Positions 9,046 through 20,634 of a stretch of DNA of 64,000 bases are shown here, piece by piece. The notes under the pieces were generated by a model, which did no database searches, was not told the origin of the DNA, and worked only from the letters and a program-made list of their open reading frames with translations. A program made the translations under genes and the position numbers. The DNA lies in assembly GCF_023101665.1 (NCBI RefSeq), contig NZ_CP082161.1, positions 186,001 to 250,000 of the forward strand, given 5' to 3'. Source of the DNA: Bradyrhizobium sp. 195. GTDB taxonomy: Bacteria; Pseudomonadota; Alphaproteobacteria; Rhizobiales; Xanthobacteraceae. The first letter of the stretch is position 1; every line of letters starts with the position of its first letter.

Positions 9046-9534
9046 TCATTGCGCTGGCGCCACGATTCGTCCCATCATGCTGCGGACCACGAGCTTGTGG
9101 AAGGGCACGATGAGCGCGAGGTAGGTCCGGCCAAGCAGATTATGCGTCCGCACCAGCGTGGTCGACGTGACCTGCCGGCCCGCGGCATCGCGGGTCACAT
9201 CGACGACGATGCGGAAATCGAGATGAGAATCGTCGAAGCCCGCGACCAGCCGCTCCGGCGTCTCGCTCAGCACCGGAAACAGGCCGATCAGGCCATGCGG
9301 GGCCGGCGCGCCTTCGCCCGATGTTTTCAGCCCGAACGGCGTCACCAGAATGTTGCGCAGGCGCAGCAGCGCATCGATCCAGCGCGGCCCGTGCAGCACC
9401 ATCCGGGTGCAGGCCTCGCGGGCATTCACTTGCGCTGCGCCGATCTCGACGCGAAACGCGTCGGCGAACTGCGCGCCTGATAGCAGCGTGTTGGCATCGA
9501 CCTCGGGTGCGACTTCTCGGACGGTCCCGTTCAT
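9046..9534 (-). CDS. DUF2867-type protein
   Basis: 162 residues, no signal peptide or membrane helix. The pattern of LLSGAQFADAFRVEI, RWIDALLRLRNILVTPFGLK, DDSHLDFRIVVDV and RTHNLLGRTYLALIVPFHKLVVRSMM resembles DUF2867, a small lipocalin/START-like family of unknown function. Its start codon overlaps the end of the upstream MATE transporter gene by four bases, so the two are co-translated. Confidence 0.7.
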   Translation of the reverse strand: MNGTVREVAPEVDANTLLSGAQFADAFRVEIGAAQVNAREACTRMVLHGPRWIDALLRLRNILVTPFGLKTSGEGAPAPHGLIGLFPVLSETPERLVAGFDDSHLDFRIVVDVTRDAAGRQVTSTTLVRTHNLLGRTYLALIVPFHKLVVRSMMGRIVAPAQ

Positions 9535-10925
9535 CCCGCCAATCTGCGCGTCAGCATCCGGAAGCGCAAGATCAGCAGCCCGGCATAGACGAACGTCCCG
9601 ACCGAAAACCCGACCCAGACGCCGACCGCGCCGAGCCCGGCGTTGAAGGCCAGCACCCAGGCGATCGGAAAGGCAATGCCCCAATAGCCGATCGCCGCGA
9701 ACAGCAGTGTCATCCTGGTGTCGTTGATGCCGCGCAGCGCGCCGCCCATGATGGTCTGGAGGCCGTCGGCGATGAAGAAGGTGGCGCCGACCAGCAGCAG
9801 CGTCGCGGTCAGCTCGACGGTTGCCGCGCTGGCCTCGCCGCCGCCGAAGAACAGCCGTCCGACCTGGTAGCGGCCGAGGATGATCGCAATCGTCAGCGCG
9901 GAGACCAGCGCGATGCCGAGTACGGCCGCGACCAGCCCTGCGCGTTTCACCGCGGCCGGCTCGCCCCGGCCGAAGGCGTGGCCGACGCGCACGGTCGCGG
10001 CCATGCCGATGCCGAGCGGGACCATGAACAGCACCGCCGTGACCTGCAGCGCGATCTGATGCGCGGCGAGCGCGGCGGTCGAGATCAGCCCCATCAGCAG
10101 TGCGGCCGAGGAGAACAGGCCGTATTCCATCAGCAACGAGAACGAGATCGGCGCGCCGATCGCGATGAGCTGACGCATCAAGGGCCTGTCGATCCGCCAG
10201 AGACGAGCGAGCGGGTGATAGTCCGCGAACGGCTTTCGCCATGCGGCGATTGCGAGCGCAGCGAGGAAGGTGCCGAGATTGACCAGCGTGGTCGCAAGCC
10301 CCGCGCCGAACAGGCCGAGCTTCGGCAGGCCGAACAGGCCGTGGATCAGGACATAGACCAGCGCGGCATTGGCAGGGATCGCTGCAACCGTGATCCACAG
10401 CGGCGCCTGCGGCCGGTTGACCGCGCTCATCATGCTGCGGAGTGCGATGAAGCCGAGCGCCGGCGCAATGCCCCAGGCCAGTCCGTTAAGATAGCGCTGG
10501 GCCAGCGCTGCGGAATCGCGCGTCTGCCCCAGCGCGAGCAGGATCTGCTCGCCATAGAGCGGCGAGGCCATCATCGGCAGCGAGATCAGCAGCGCGACCC
10601 ACAGCCCGACGCGCAAGGAGCGGCGGATCAGCCTGACGTCGCCGGCGCCGAAGGCCTGCGCCGCGAGCGGCGATACCGCCGACATCAATCCGAGCCCGAA
10701 GGTGAAGCTGACGAAATAGACCGTATGCGCCAGCGCCGCCGCGGCCACCGAATCCTCGCCGAGCCGGCCGATCATCGCGAGATCGGTCGTGATCATCGCG
10801 ATCTGCCCGAGCTGCGTCAGCATCAACGGCACGGCCAGCCGCAGCGTCTCGGCGAATTCTTGCGCGAGATGATTTGGCGGCACGCCGGCTTGCGGCTGCG
10901 ATTGATGTTGGACGGTGTCGAGCAT
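9531..10925 (-). CDS. MATE-family multidrug/Na+ or H+ antiporter (NorM-like)
   Basis: 464 residues with about twelve hydrophobic helices. The N-terminal MLTQLGQIAMITTDLAMIGRLG and the matching second-half GIGMAATVRVGHAFGRGEP are typical of the two MATE repeats. Proteins of this family export cationic drugs or other organic compounds across the inner membrane. A GTG eight codons upstream is also possible; neither start has a clear ribosome site. It is co-transcribed with the DUF2867 gene. Confidence 0.88.
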   Translation of the reverse strand: MLDTVQHQSQPQAGVPPNHLAQEFAETLRLAVPLMLTQLGQIAMITTDLAMIGRLGEDSVAAAALAHTVYFVSFTFGLGLMSAVSPLAAQAFGAGDVRLIRRSLRVGLWVALLISLPMMASPLYGEQILLALGQTRDSAALAQRYLNGLAWGIAPALGFIALRSMMSAVNRPQAPLWITVAAIPANAALVYVLIHGLFGLPKLGLFGAGLATTLVNLGTFLAALAIAAWRKPFADYHPLARLWRIDRPLMRQLIAIGAPISFSLLMEYGLFSSAALLMGLISTAALAAHQIALQVTAVLFMVPLGIGMAATVRVGHAFGRGEPAAVKRAGLVAAVLGIALVSALTIAIILGRYQVGRLFFGGGEASAATVELTATLLLVGATFFIADGLQTIMGGALRGINDTRMTLLFAAIGYWGIAFPIAWVLAFNAGLGAVGVWVGFSVGTFVYAGLLILRFRMLTRRLAG

Positions 10926-10999
10926 GGCGGGTGAATAGCACAGCGACACGTCGAAAACATGGCCCCGAGAATAAGACGGCGAGGGGATCTATCCGCTAG

Positions 11000-11089
11000 C
11001 TCGGTACAAAGGCGCACTTGCGCCGTGCCCACCATCATCAAGGATTTCGAGAGAAGTGGTGGGCACGCTGCGCTTTGCCCACCCTACAA
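11000..11089. repeat. intergenic inverted repeat, 'GGTGGGC' family, degenerate (copy 2)
   Basis: The right end CGCTTTGCCCACCCTAC is kept, while the left end is degenerate (GGTACAAAGGCGCACTTGCGCCGTGCCCAC). Relative of 2596-2688. Confidence 0.7.
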
Positions 11090-11135
11090 TACTGCGTCCG
11101 GGGCACGAGATTGTGCGAAACGCGAAGCGCCCTTC

Positions 11136-11288
11136 TTCCCCTCTCCCCCCTGTGGGAGAAGGTGGCTCGCCGCGCAGCGGCGAGACGGGTGAGGGGTATG
11201 CCTCGACGATTTCAGATCAAAATTGGACTCGCGGATGGAGACCCCTCATCCGGCGCTTCGCGCCACCTTCTTCCACAAGGGGAGAAGG
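11136..11288. repeat. intergenic inverted repeat, 'CTCCCC...GGGGAG' large family (copy 2)
   Basis: CCCCTCTCCCCCCTGTGGGAGAAGG at one end (inner parts CGAGACGGGTGAGGGGTATG) is mirrored by ACCCCTCATCCGGCGCTTCG and CCACAAGGGGAGAAGG at the other. Ends just before the stop of murA. Confidence 0.8.
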
Positions 11289-11300
11289 AAGAGGTACACC

Positions 11301-12596
11301 TCAGCCCTTCCGCTCCGGCACGCGCTTGATCTTCGCACCCAGCGCGTTGAGCCGCTCTTCGATGCGCTCGTAGCCGCGCTCGATCTGGTCGGCGTTGTTG
11401 ATGGTGGAGGTGCCCTGGGCGCACACGGCCGCCAGCAGCATGGCCATGCCGGCGCGGATGTCGGGCGAGGTCATGGTCGCGCCGTGCAGGCGGCTGGGCC
11501 CTGCGATGATCGCGCGGTGCGGGTCGCAAAGCACGATGCGCGCGCCCATCGCGATCAGCTTGTCGACGAAGAACATCCGCGATTCGAACATCTTCTCGAA
11601 CATCAGGATCACGCCCTCGCATTGCGTGGCGGTGACGATCGCGATCGACATCAGGTCGGCCGGGAAGGCCGGCCAGGGCTGGTCTTCCAGCTTCGGCACG
11701 TGGCCGCCGAAATCGTCCTGGATTTTCAGCGTCTGGTTCGACGGCACGATGAGATCGTCGCCCTCGACGCGGCAGACGATACCGAGCCGCTCGAACCCCA
11801 TGCGGATCGAGCGCAGATGCTCGACACCGGCGCGCGTGATACGCAGCGGCGAACGCGTCACGGCAGCAAGCCCGATCAGCGAGCCGACCTCGATATGGTC
11901 GGGCTGGATCCGATAGGTCGCAGTGCCCAGAGTCGCCGGCCCATGCACGATCATGGTGTTGGTGCCGATGCCCTCGATCTTCGCACCGAGCGCGACCAGG
12001 AAGTTGGCGAGATCCTGCACATGCGGCTCGGAGGCCGCGTTGCGCAAATAGGTGACGCCGTCGGCGGCGACCGCCGCCACCAGCGCGTTCTCCGTCGCGG
12101 TGACGCTCGGCTCGTCCAGGAACACGTCCGCGCCGGCAAGCTTGGGTGCGCGGAATTCGAGCCGGTCGGTCGCGGTGACTTTTGCGCCGAGCTGTTCCAA
12201 AGCCAGCACATGGGTATCCAGCCTGCGGCGGCCGATGACGTCGCCGCCGGGCGGCGGCAGCATCACTTCGCCGCAGCGCGCGAGCAGGGGGCCTGCCAGC
12301 AGGATCGAAGCGCGGATGCGCACGCACAGCTCGGGGTCGAGATCGGCGGCGCGGATGCTTTTGGCGTGGATGTGAAGCGTATTTCGGGCGGTCCATTCCG
12401 CCGCCGCACCGACCGAGCGGATCAGCTCGACCAGCGTCTCGGTATCGCGGATGCGCGGCACGTTCTCCAGCGTCACCGGATGCTCGGTGAGCAGGGCCGC
12501 GGCGATGATCGGCAGCGCCGAATTCTTGTTGCCGGACGGCTCGATCGAGCCCGAGAGCCGGTGACCGCCCTCGACAATGTATTGGATGGGCGCCAC
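11301..12596 (-). CDS. murA: UDP-N-acetylglucosamine 1-carboxyvinyltransferase (MurA type) with Asp at the catalytic Cys position
   Basis: MurA transfers enolpyruvate from PEP to UDP-GlcNAc, the first committed step of peptidoglycan synthesis. The 431-residue protein has the family length and the SGNKNSALP motif (Lys24-Asn25) near the N-terminus. In the active-site loop, where E. coli has Pro-Gly-Gly-Cys115, this protein reads PPPGGDVIGRRRLDTH with Asp119 (codon at 12240-12242). Cys-to-Asp MurA variants are known to be active and insensitive to fosfomycin. The start is a GTG at 12596, judged from the alignment of VAPIQYIVEGGHRL with family N-termini; the frame is open much further upstream. 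It could be a second paralogue; whether another murA exists elsewhere cannot be seen. Confidence 0.88.
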   Translation of the reverse strand: MAPIQYIVEGGHRLSGSIEPSGNKNSALPIIAAALLTEHPVTLENVPRIRDTETLVELIRSVGAAAEWTARNTLHIHAKSIRAADLDPELCVRIRASILLAGPLLARCGEVMLPPPGGDVIGRRRLDTHVLALEQLGAKVTATDRLEFRAPKLAGADVFLDEPSVTATENALVAAVAADGVTYLRNAASEPHVQDLANFLVALGAKIEGIGTNTMIVHGPATLGTATYRIQPDHIEVGSLIGLAAVTRSPLRITRAGVEHLRSIRMGFERLGIVCRVEGDDLIVPSNQTLKIQDDFGGHVPKLEDQPWPAFPADLMSIAIVTATQCEGVILMFEKMFESRMFFVDKLIAMGARIVLCDPHRAIIAGPSRLHGATMTSPDIRAGMAMLLAAVCAQGTSTINNADQIERGYERIEERLNALGAKIKRVPERKG

Positions 12597-12721
12597 GGGG
12601 ATTTCTCGCTGTCCTGTTGGGTGGGCTGTTTCGGGGCGGAAACTACAGAGAATCGAGCGCGGGAGCAATTGCGCTGGCCGGGCCCGCCCATCGATCTGGA
12701 GCTTGTGGCAGGCGGCAGCTC

Positions 12722-13189
12722 TTAGAACAACCCGATGATGTTCCCCACCACATAGAGGATCGCGATCAGGATCAGCGCACCGATCATGACGAAGGAGATT
12801 TCGATCGCGATGGCGCCGGTGCCGAGCGCGGCGGCGACGGCGGCGAGGAGCCGTTCTTCCCGGAAGATCAGCGAGAGGACCGAGAGCAGGATGGCGAGCA
12901 GGCCGAGCGAGATTGCGGTGACTGACGCGGTTTCGCTCCAGCTTCGTCCTGGCGATTTCTCGACCTTCGGAGCCTGATATTCCACGCCTTTCACCTTCGC
13001 GATGACCCGGTCCTTGATGCGATGTCCGGTCTCGACGATCACCTTGTCCGCAGGCGGCGGAGGAAACACGATCGGCACGACCCAATGCGGCAGCACCGCC
13101 GCCATCAGCGCCAGCACGCCGACGATGCTGCCGATCACGCCGAGACGGCGGGATGGCACGGCGGAACTGGGCGTTGCAGAGGCGGTCAT
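12722..13189 (-). CDS. small membrane protein of unknown function
   Basis: 155 residues with three predicted membrane helices: about residues 16-40 (LGVIGSIVGVLALMAAVLPHWVV), 92-107 and a long hydrophobic C-terminus (about 118-155). A loop of about 50 residues rich in charged residues lies between the first two. I do not recognise the family. It lies 125 bases upstream of murA on the same strand, so they may share a transcript. Confidence 0.7.
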   Translation of the reverse strand: MTASATPSSAVPSRRLGVIGSIVGVLALMAAVLPHWVVPIVFPPPPADKVIVETGHRIKDRVIAKVKGVEYQAPKVEKSPGRSWSETASVTAISLGLLAILLSVLSLIFREERLLAAVAAALGTGAIAIEISFVMIGALILIAILYVVGNIIGLF

Positions 13190-13280
13190 GACGTGGCGTC
13201 CCGGCCGGAAAGGCCGCTGGGTTCATGCTACTTCGTCGCGAGGAACGCTGGTGAGATTCAGGAACGCAAGGATTGGCCGA

Positions 13281-13362
13281 CATGCCCGGGCTTGTCCCGG
13301 GCTTCCACGTTCTTTGTGCCGCAGTTGAGACGTGGGTGGCCGGGTCAAGCCCGGCCATGACG
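13281..13362. repeat. intergenic inverted repeat, 'CATGCCCGGGCTTG' family
   Basis: Outer ends CATGCCCGGGCTTG and CAAGCCCGGCCATG are inverted, with inner TCCACGTTC/GACGTGGGT arms. It lies directly downstream of gyrB and could serve as its terminator, although no U-run follows. A shorter relative is at 16084-16121. Confidence 0.75.
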
Positions 13363-13380
13363 TTGTGGAAGCAGCAAGCG

Positions 13381-16128
<2,748 letters not shown>

Positions 16129-18294
16129 TCAGTACATCTGAAGCGGCAGCACGTCCCCGCTCGGGCCCACCAGAAGGCCCCAGGCCTCGCCGGCGGCAAC
16201 AGTCAGGGCCTCGGTGCGGGCGGGTTGCCCGGGCATGCGCAGCGCGTACTGGTACTTGCCCGGGGGCAGATCGAGCATCGGGCCCTTCGGTGATCGCGGG
16301 CCGCCGGCGCCTGCCGCGATCTTCACCGTCTGCTTGTTGATCGTCAGCGAGGCCTCGTTCGGTCCCATATTTCCGAGCATGAGCCTCGCTTGTCCCGCCT
16401 TCGGCATGATGTCGGCCTTAACAGCCGCATCGGAATTCTTCTGCGCCAGATTGACCGTGGTCTCGCCCTTGGCCCGGTCGAGCTTGAGCACGGCGGGTCC
16501 CTGCGGCGAGGTGAAGTCGATCTGTGCGTGCTCTGCCGACACGGTCGCGCCGTCGGTCTTTTCCTGCCAGCTGAGCTTGGATAGCTCCGCCCGGTAGAAG
16601 GCGAGGACGTCCTGGAGCGGCGCCGGGATGCTGGCTGTCAGCTCGCGGCGGAGCGGCGCCTCGCCGCCGGGTACCTTCGTGGTGGCCAGCGATTTCGACG
16701 AACGCTGCGTCGGCACGGGCAATTGGGAGTCAGCATCTGGCTTGAGCGGCTCGGAGGATTTGGCCTGTACTTCCACCTCCGCAGCGGCCGCAGGCTTGGC
16801 CGCTTCCGTCACCAGGCCCGATCCGTCGGCCCGGACATTCACCTTCGGACCCATCTGCATCACGGTCATCGAGATCGACTTGCCGCCCTTGGCGAACGCC
16901 ATCACCGCCATGTTGGGCTGGTTGATGACCGAAGGCTGCTCCTTCCAGCCCGAGCTCTTCAGCGCCGTGCGATAGAAGCTGCTGAGTGCCTTCACGCTCG
17001 ATGCCGCGGAGAACTCCAGCCGGCCGTCGCCGCCTTCGAACTTCACGCCTTCGGCGTTTTCGGGCAGCGGCACCGGCGTCTTGCTGTCGGCGAGCGCAGT
17101 GAGCGGCGCGTCCGACAGCGAGGCGGCCTGCGTTTTGCGCCTGGCCTCATCGGCAGCGATGAGCTGCTGAGCCGCACCCAAGGCATCGCCGAGGAACCTG
17201 TCGTCGGCCTCTTTCTTCGCCCTGGCGCGGGCCGCCAGCGCTGATTCCTTCACCTGCGCGGTCAGGCTGATCATGGTGAAATCATGTTTGCGGCCGAGCC
17301 GCAGCACGCCGGTCTCCTCGGCGGAAGAGATCTTGATCGCGACCTCGTCACCGGGAAGGAGCGGCGCGTTGCCATCCTCCTGCCAGCCGCGCGCGGCGAG
17401 CTCGCGATGATAGAAGGCGCGCACGGCGGGCAGCTCGGCCATCGCGGCGGCGCTGATCTCGCGCTTGTTGGAGCTTGCGCTGCCGAGGCCCCGCGCCGAT
17501 TTGGTTGGCTTCGGCCGTGGCAGGCCGGCCATGTCATCATCGGCCTGGAGCTCTTCGGGCAGCGCGAACGGCGCCACCCTGATCTCGACATTGGTGCGGC
17601 CATCGTCGCGGCGCGTCAGCGTCAGCATCACCGGCTTCTGCTTGTAGAACTGCGTCGTGTCGCCGTCGGGATGGTCGTAGAACACACGCACGCCGTTCGG
17701 GACGGTCTCGCCGAGATCGGCATTCGGCCAGCGCGCCGCCGTCTCGGGCGTGAGCTTGCGCCAACCAATCGCCGCCATGTCTTTCGCAAAGAACTGCGCG
17801 GTCGCGTCGAGCGCGCTGGGCGCGATGCAGCCGAGATAGGGCCGGGTCTCGTCGAACACGAGGTCGGTCGCGCCGTCCGGGAAAGACACGTTGGAATAAA
17901 TCCGGCTCGGCGTGTAGGACACGGCGGACTGATCGGGACGCCCGCGCGCCTGCGTAAGGGAGACGCGTAGCCCCTGCCGTCCCTTCTTGAAGCTCAGCGC
18001 GGTGCTTTTCTCATCCAGCGGATAAACATAGGGCACCCAGCCGTCGGCGCTCAGCAGTTTCCTGGTGGCGTCCAACGTGGCGGTAACGGCGGTAGGCACG
18101 GTATAGATCACGCGATGGTTGTCGGGGCGTGAGGTGTCCTCCACCGCGCCCTCGAGACGCGGCAGCGCATGGACGTCGACGATGCCGTCGTCTGCGGCGC
18201 CCGCCGGACGCGAGGTGCTCGCCATCGCGAGAATGCCGCAGGCAAGCAGCAGCCATCTTGCCGGGACTTGCGCCCCGCGCCGGATCATCGGCAT
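16129..18294 (-). CDS. secreted modular protein with five FYR/GW modules and a C-terminal beta domain; unknown function
   Basis: 721 residues from an ATG at 18294, which has AGGAG eight bases upstream; a TTG two codons earlier is too close to that site. Residues quoted count from the TTG. A signal peptide ends near residue 36 (RPAGA|ADDGI), so it is exported. The mature part holds five related modules of about 70 residues, each with a helix of the type x-FYRxxLxxxGWxE: at about 72-90 (divergent, no FYR), 164-182 (FFAKDMAAIGW), 290-308 (FYHRELAARGW), 436-454 (FYRTALKSSGW) and 562-580 (FYRAELSKLSW). Each is followed by beta-rich sequence containing a hydrophobic 'lkL.r....T.V.l' stretch. A charged helix lies at 352-392 and a Pro/Ala/Ser linker at 500-550. 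The last 90 residues look like a PEGA-type beta sandwich (LPPGKYQYAL) and end LPLQMY. It lies between gyrB and recF and is a larger paralogue of the next gene. I do not recognise a named family. Confidence 0.8.
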   Translation of the reverse strand: MPMIRRGAQVPARWLLLACGILAMASTSRPAGAADDGIVDVHALPRLEGAVEDTSRPDNHRVIYTVPTAVTATLDATRKLLSADGWVPYVYPLDEKSTALSFKKGRQGLRVSLTQARGRPDQSAVSYTPSRIYSNVSFPDGATDLVFDETRPYLGCIAPSALDATAQFFAKDMAAIGWRKLTPETAARWPNADLGETVPNGVRVFYDHPDGDTTQFYKQKPVMLTLTRRDDGRTNVEIRVAPFALPEELQADDDMAGLPRPKPTKSARGLGSASSNKREISAAAMAELPAVRAFYHRELAARGWQEDGNAPLLPGDEVAIKISSAEETGVLRLGRKHDFTMISLTAQVKESALAARARAKKEADDRFLGDALGAAQQLIAADEARRKTQAASLSDAPLTALADSKTPVPLPENAEGVKFEGGDGRLEFSAASSVKALSSFYRTALKSSGWKEQPSVINQPNMAVMAFAKGGKSISMTVMQMGPKVNVRADGSGLVTEAAKPAAAAEVEVQAKSSEPLKPDADSQLPVPTQRSSKSLATTKVPGGEAPLRRELTASIPAPLQDVLAFYRAELSKLSWQEKTDGATVSAEHAQIDFTSPQGPAVLKLDRAKGETTVNLAQKNSDAAVKADIMPKAGQARLMLGNMGPNEASLTINKQTVKIAAGAGGPRSPKGPMLDLPPGKYQYALRMPGQPARTEALTVAAGEAWGLLVGPSGDVLPLQMY

Positions 18295-18453
18295 CGTCAA
18301 AACTCCTGGATGTTACGCGGGTCGTCCTGCCCTCGCGCATTGGCAGGCTGCGGCGCCATCGGCGCGCGGCCTCAGACGAGAAGTCGCGGTGGGAACCAGA
18401 GAGGTTCAACGGAGATCGTCCGGCCGGCGCGAAGGCCTGGACAGGCCGAGGGC

Positions 18454-19188
18454 TCAGTACAGCTGCAGCGGCGGCCACGCGTCACCATCGCGCCCGACCG
18501 TGAGCTCCCAGGTATCGCCGGCCGCGACGGTGAGGGTGTTCGTGGTGACCGGATAGCCCGGCACGCCCAGCCTGTAGGGATATTTGCCGGGCACGAGGTC
18601 CAGCGCGACAGCGTTCGCGCCGGCCCGGCGCGGGATGGTTTGCTCGTTGATCTCGAGCACGGCTTCCTTTTCGCCGATGTTGCTGAACACCAGCTTCGCC
18701 TGTCCCGGCTCTGGAAGGACGTTCGCTTTGGTCGCCGTCTGCGCGTTCTTCTGCACGAGATGGACCGATGTGCCGGAATCCTTGCGGTCGAGTTTCAACG
18801 CGGCCGGCCCCAGCGGCGAGACGAAGGCGAGCTGGATGTGATCGGCGCCGATCACCGCGTCATCATGCTGTTCCTGCCAGCCGAGCCTTCCAAGCTCGGT
18901 GCGATAGAACGCGAGCACGTCGCCGAGCGCTGCGGGCACGGTGGCTTCCAGCCTGACACGAAGCGGCGCTTCGACGCCCCGCATCAGCGTGGTGTGGATT
19001 CCTCTGTAATTGTAACGGGTCGGTGCGGGCAGCTTGGCATCGGAATCCAGCGTCAGCGTCGTCGGAAACAGATGGGGCAGCGTGGCGCCGGCGCTGGCCG
19101 CGAGCAGGCACATCGCAAGCAGGACGAGGCCATACGCAAACATCCGCCATCGTGCCGGGGCTCGCGCCCCATGCCTCACCGTTGTCAT
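18454..19188 (-). CDS. secreted protein with one FYR/GW module and a C-terminal beta domain; unknown function
   Basis: 244 residues from an ATG at 19188, which has GGAG seven bases upstream; an ATG two codons earlier overlaps that site. A signal peptide ends near the ASAGA|T site. The single module has LGDVLAFYRTELGRLGWQE, nearly identical to the fifth module of the neighbour (LQDVLAFYRAELSKLSWQE). From there on the two proteins align to their ends: VHLVQKNAQTATKANVLPEP against VNLAQKNSDAAVKADIMPKA, LVPGKYPYRL against LPPGKYQYAL, and final LQLY against LQMY. So this is a short paralogue of the C-terminal third of the larger protein, probably from tandem duplication. Role unknown; both likely act in the periplasm or at the envelope. 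Confidence 0.78.
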   Translation of the reverse strand: MTTVRHGARAPARWRMFAYGLVLLAMCLLAASAGATLPHLFPTTLTLDSDAKLPAPTRYNYRGIHTTLMRGVEAPLRVRLEATVPAALGDVLAFYRTELGRLGWQEQHDDAVIGADHIQLAFVSPLGPAALKLDRKDSGTSVHLVQKNAQTATKANVLPEPGQAKLVFSNIGEKEAVLEINEQTIPRRAGANAVALDLVPGKYPYRLGVPGYPVTTNTLTVAAGDTWELTVGRDGDAWPPLQLY

Positions 19189-19296
19189 GCTCATGCTCCA
19201 AGGATATCGCGCGTGTCAAAATTCGGCGCGATGGCCGCTGCCAGCGGCCTCAAGCAGCTAGTCGCTGATGAAACCGAGCGGGTTCAACCCGTCGGC

Positions 19297-20433
19297 CTAG
19301 CTTCGGGCCGAGACCTGTCCGCTCTCGACGTCGAAGACTTCGCCTCCGGCGCCGATCTCGGCGAAGGCCGCCGGGTCCGCGCCGGTCAGCCACACCTGCG
19401 CGCCGAGCGTCTTCAGCTCGTCGAACAGCGCGGCGCGGCGGTTCGGATCGAGATGGGCGACGACCTCGTCCAGCAGCAGCAGCGGCACGATGCCGGTCAT
19501 TTCCGCCACCAGCGTCGCATGCGCCAGCACGAGGCCGATCAGCAGCGCCTTCTGCTCCCCCGTCGAGGCATCGCGCGCCGGCATGCTCTTGGGCGCATAG
19601 ATCACCTGGAGATCGGTGAGATGCGGGCCGTCGGTGGTGCGGCCGGCGATGGCATCGCGCGGGCGGTTGTCGCGCAGGATCTGCCGGTAGCGGTCCTCGA
19701 CCGACGTCGCGGTCTCCTGCAGCAGCGCGTTCTCCATCCAGCCGTCGAGCGCGATTTTAGCCGATGGGAAGGCGGAGGCCTGCGCGCGCGCGTTCAGCAT
19801 GCCGGTGAGCCTTGCTGCGGTCTGCCCGCGCGTTGCCGCGACCGCGACCGCAAGCTCCGCGGTCTCGCGCTCGATCGCGTCACACCAATGGTCGTCGTAA
19901 TTGCGGGTTTCGAGCAGGCGGTTGCGCGAGCGTAGCGACCGTTCCAGCGCCGAAATGCGGCTGGAATGATCGCTGTCGATGGCGAGCACCAGGCGGTCGA
20001 AGAAGCGCCGCCGCTCCGAGCCTGCGCCCATGAACAGCCCATCCATCGCCGGCGTCAGCCACACCATGCGGATGTGGTCGCCGAAGGCTGCGGCCGAATT
20101 GACCGGCTCGCGGTCGATCCGGCAGCGCCGGCTCATTGTGCTGTCGGGCCGCGGCGTATCGATGCCGGTGCCGAGCGTCGCCAGCCCCAGCGCGCCCTCG
20201 ACCTGCGCCGACACCGCCCAGGAGCCGTCGCCCTGGTTGTCGGCAACGTCCTCCAGCGTCGCGCGCCGCAGGCCGCGTCCCGGCGACAGGAACGAGATCG
20301 CCTCGATGCAATTGGTCTTGCCCGCCCCGTTCGGCCCGACCAGCGCCACCATGTCAGCCGCCGTCTCGAGCCCCGCCGCCCGATAATTGCGAAAATGCGT
20401 CAGCGTCAGGCGATGAATGCGGGAGGGGGTCAT
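19297..20433 (-). CDS. recF: DNA replication and repair protein RecF
   Basis: RecF is an SMC-like ATPase that loads RecA at gaps together with RecO and RecR. The 378-residue protein has the Walker A motif GPNGAGKTNCIEAISFLSPGRG near residue 35, the ABC-type signature region STGEQKALLIGLVLAHA near 290, and Walker B LLLLDEVVAHLDPNRR. Length and position next to dnaN fit. The start ATG at 20433 gives the usual RecF N-terminus (RIHRLTLTHFRNY). Confidence 0.96.
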   Translation of the reverse strand: MTPSRIHRLTLTHFRNYRAAGLETAADMVALVGPNGAGKTNCIEAISFLSPGRGLRRATLEDVADNQGDGSWAVSAQVEGALGLATLGTGIDTPRPDSTMSRRCRIDREPVNSAAAFGDHIRMVWLTPAMDGLFMGAGSERRRFFDRLVLAIDSDHSSRISALERSLRSRNRLLETRNYDDHWCDAIERETAELAVAVAATRGQTAARLTGMLNARAQASAFPSAKIALDGWMENALLQETATSVEDRYRQILRDNRPRDAIAGRTTDGPHLTDLQVIYAPKSMPARDASTGEQKALLIGLVLAHATLVAEMTGIVPLLLLDEVVAHLDPNRRAALFDELKTLGAQVWLTGADPAAFAEIGAGGEVFDVESGQVSARS

Positions 20434-20477
20434 ATGCTATTCGTCATGGGCACGCGCTCTCCTTCGCGGGAGCATGC

Positions 20478-20605
20478 CGTAGGGTGGGCAAAGGCGCGCT
20501 CTGCGCGCGCCGTGCCCACGTCTCGCCGCGATCCGGGCCGCTGCATGGTGGGCACGCTTTCGCCTTCGCTCTTCGAGCTACGGCGCAAGCTTTGCCCACC
20601 CTACG
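20478..20605. repeat. intergenic inverted repeat, 'CGTAGGGTGGGCAAAG' family (copy 3)
   Basis: CGTAGGGTGGGCAAAGGCGCG at the left (matching GCAAGCTTTGCCCACCCTACG at the right), with inner GTGCCCACG/GGTGGGCACG. It fills the gap between dnaN and recF. Confidence 0.85.
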
Positions 20606-20634
20606 GCTCCGATGGATGGTCGAGAGAGCGCCCC

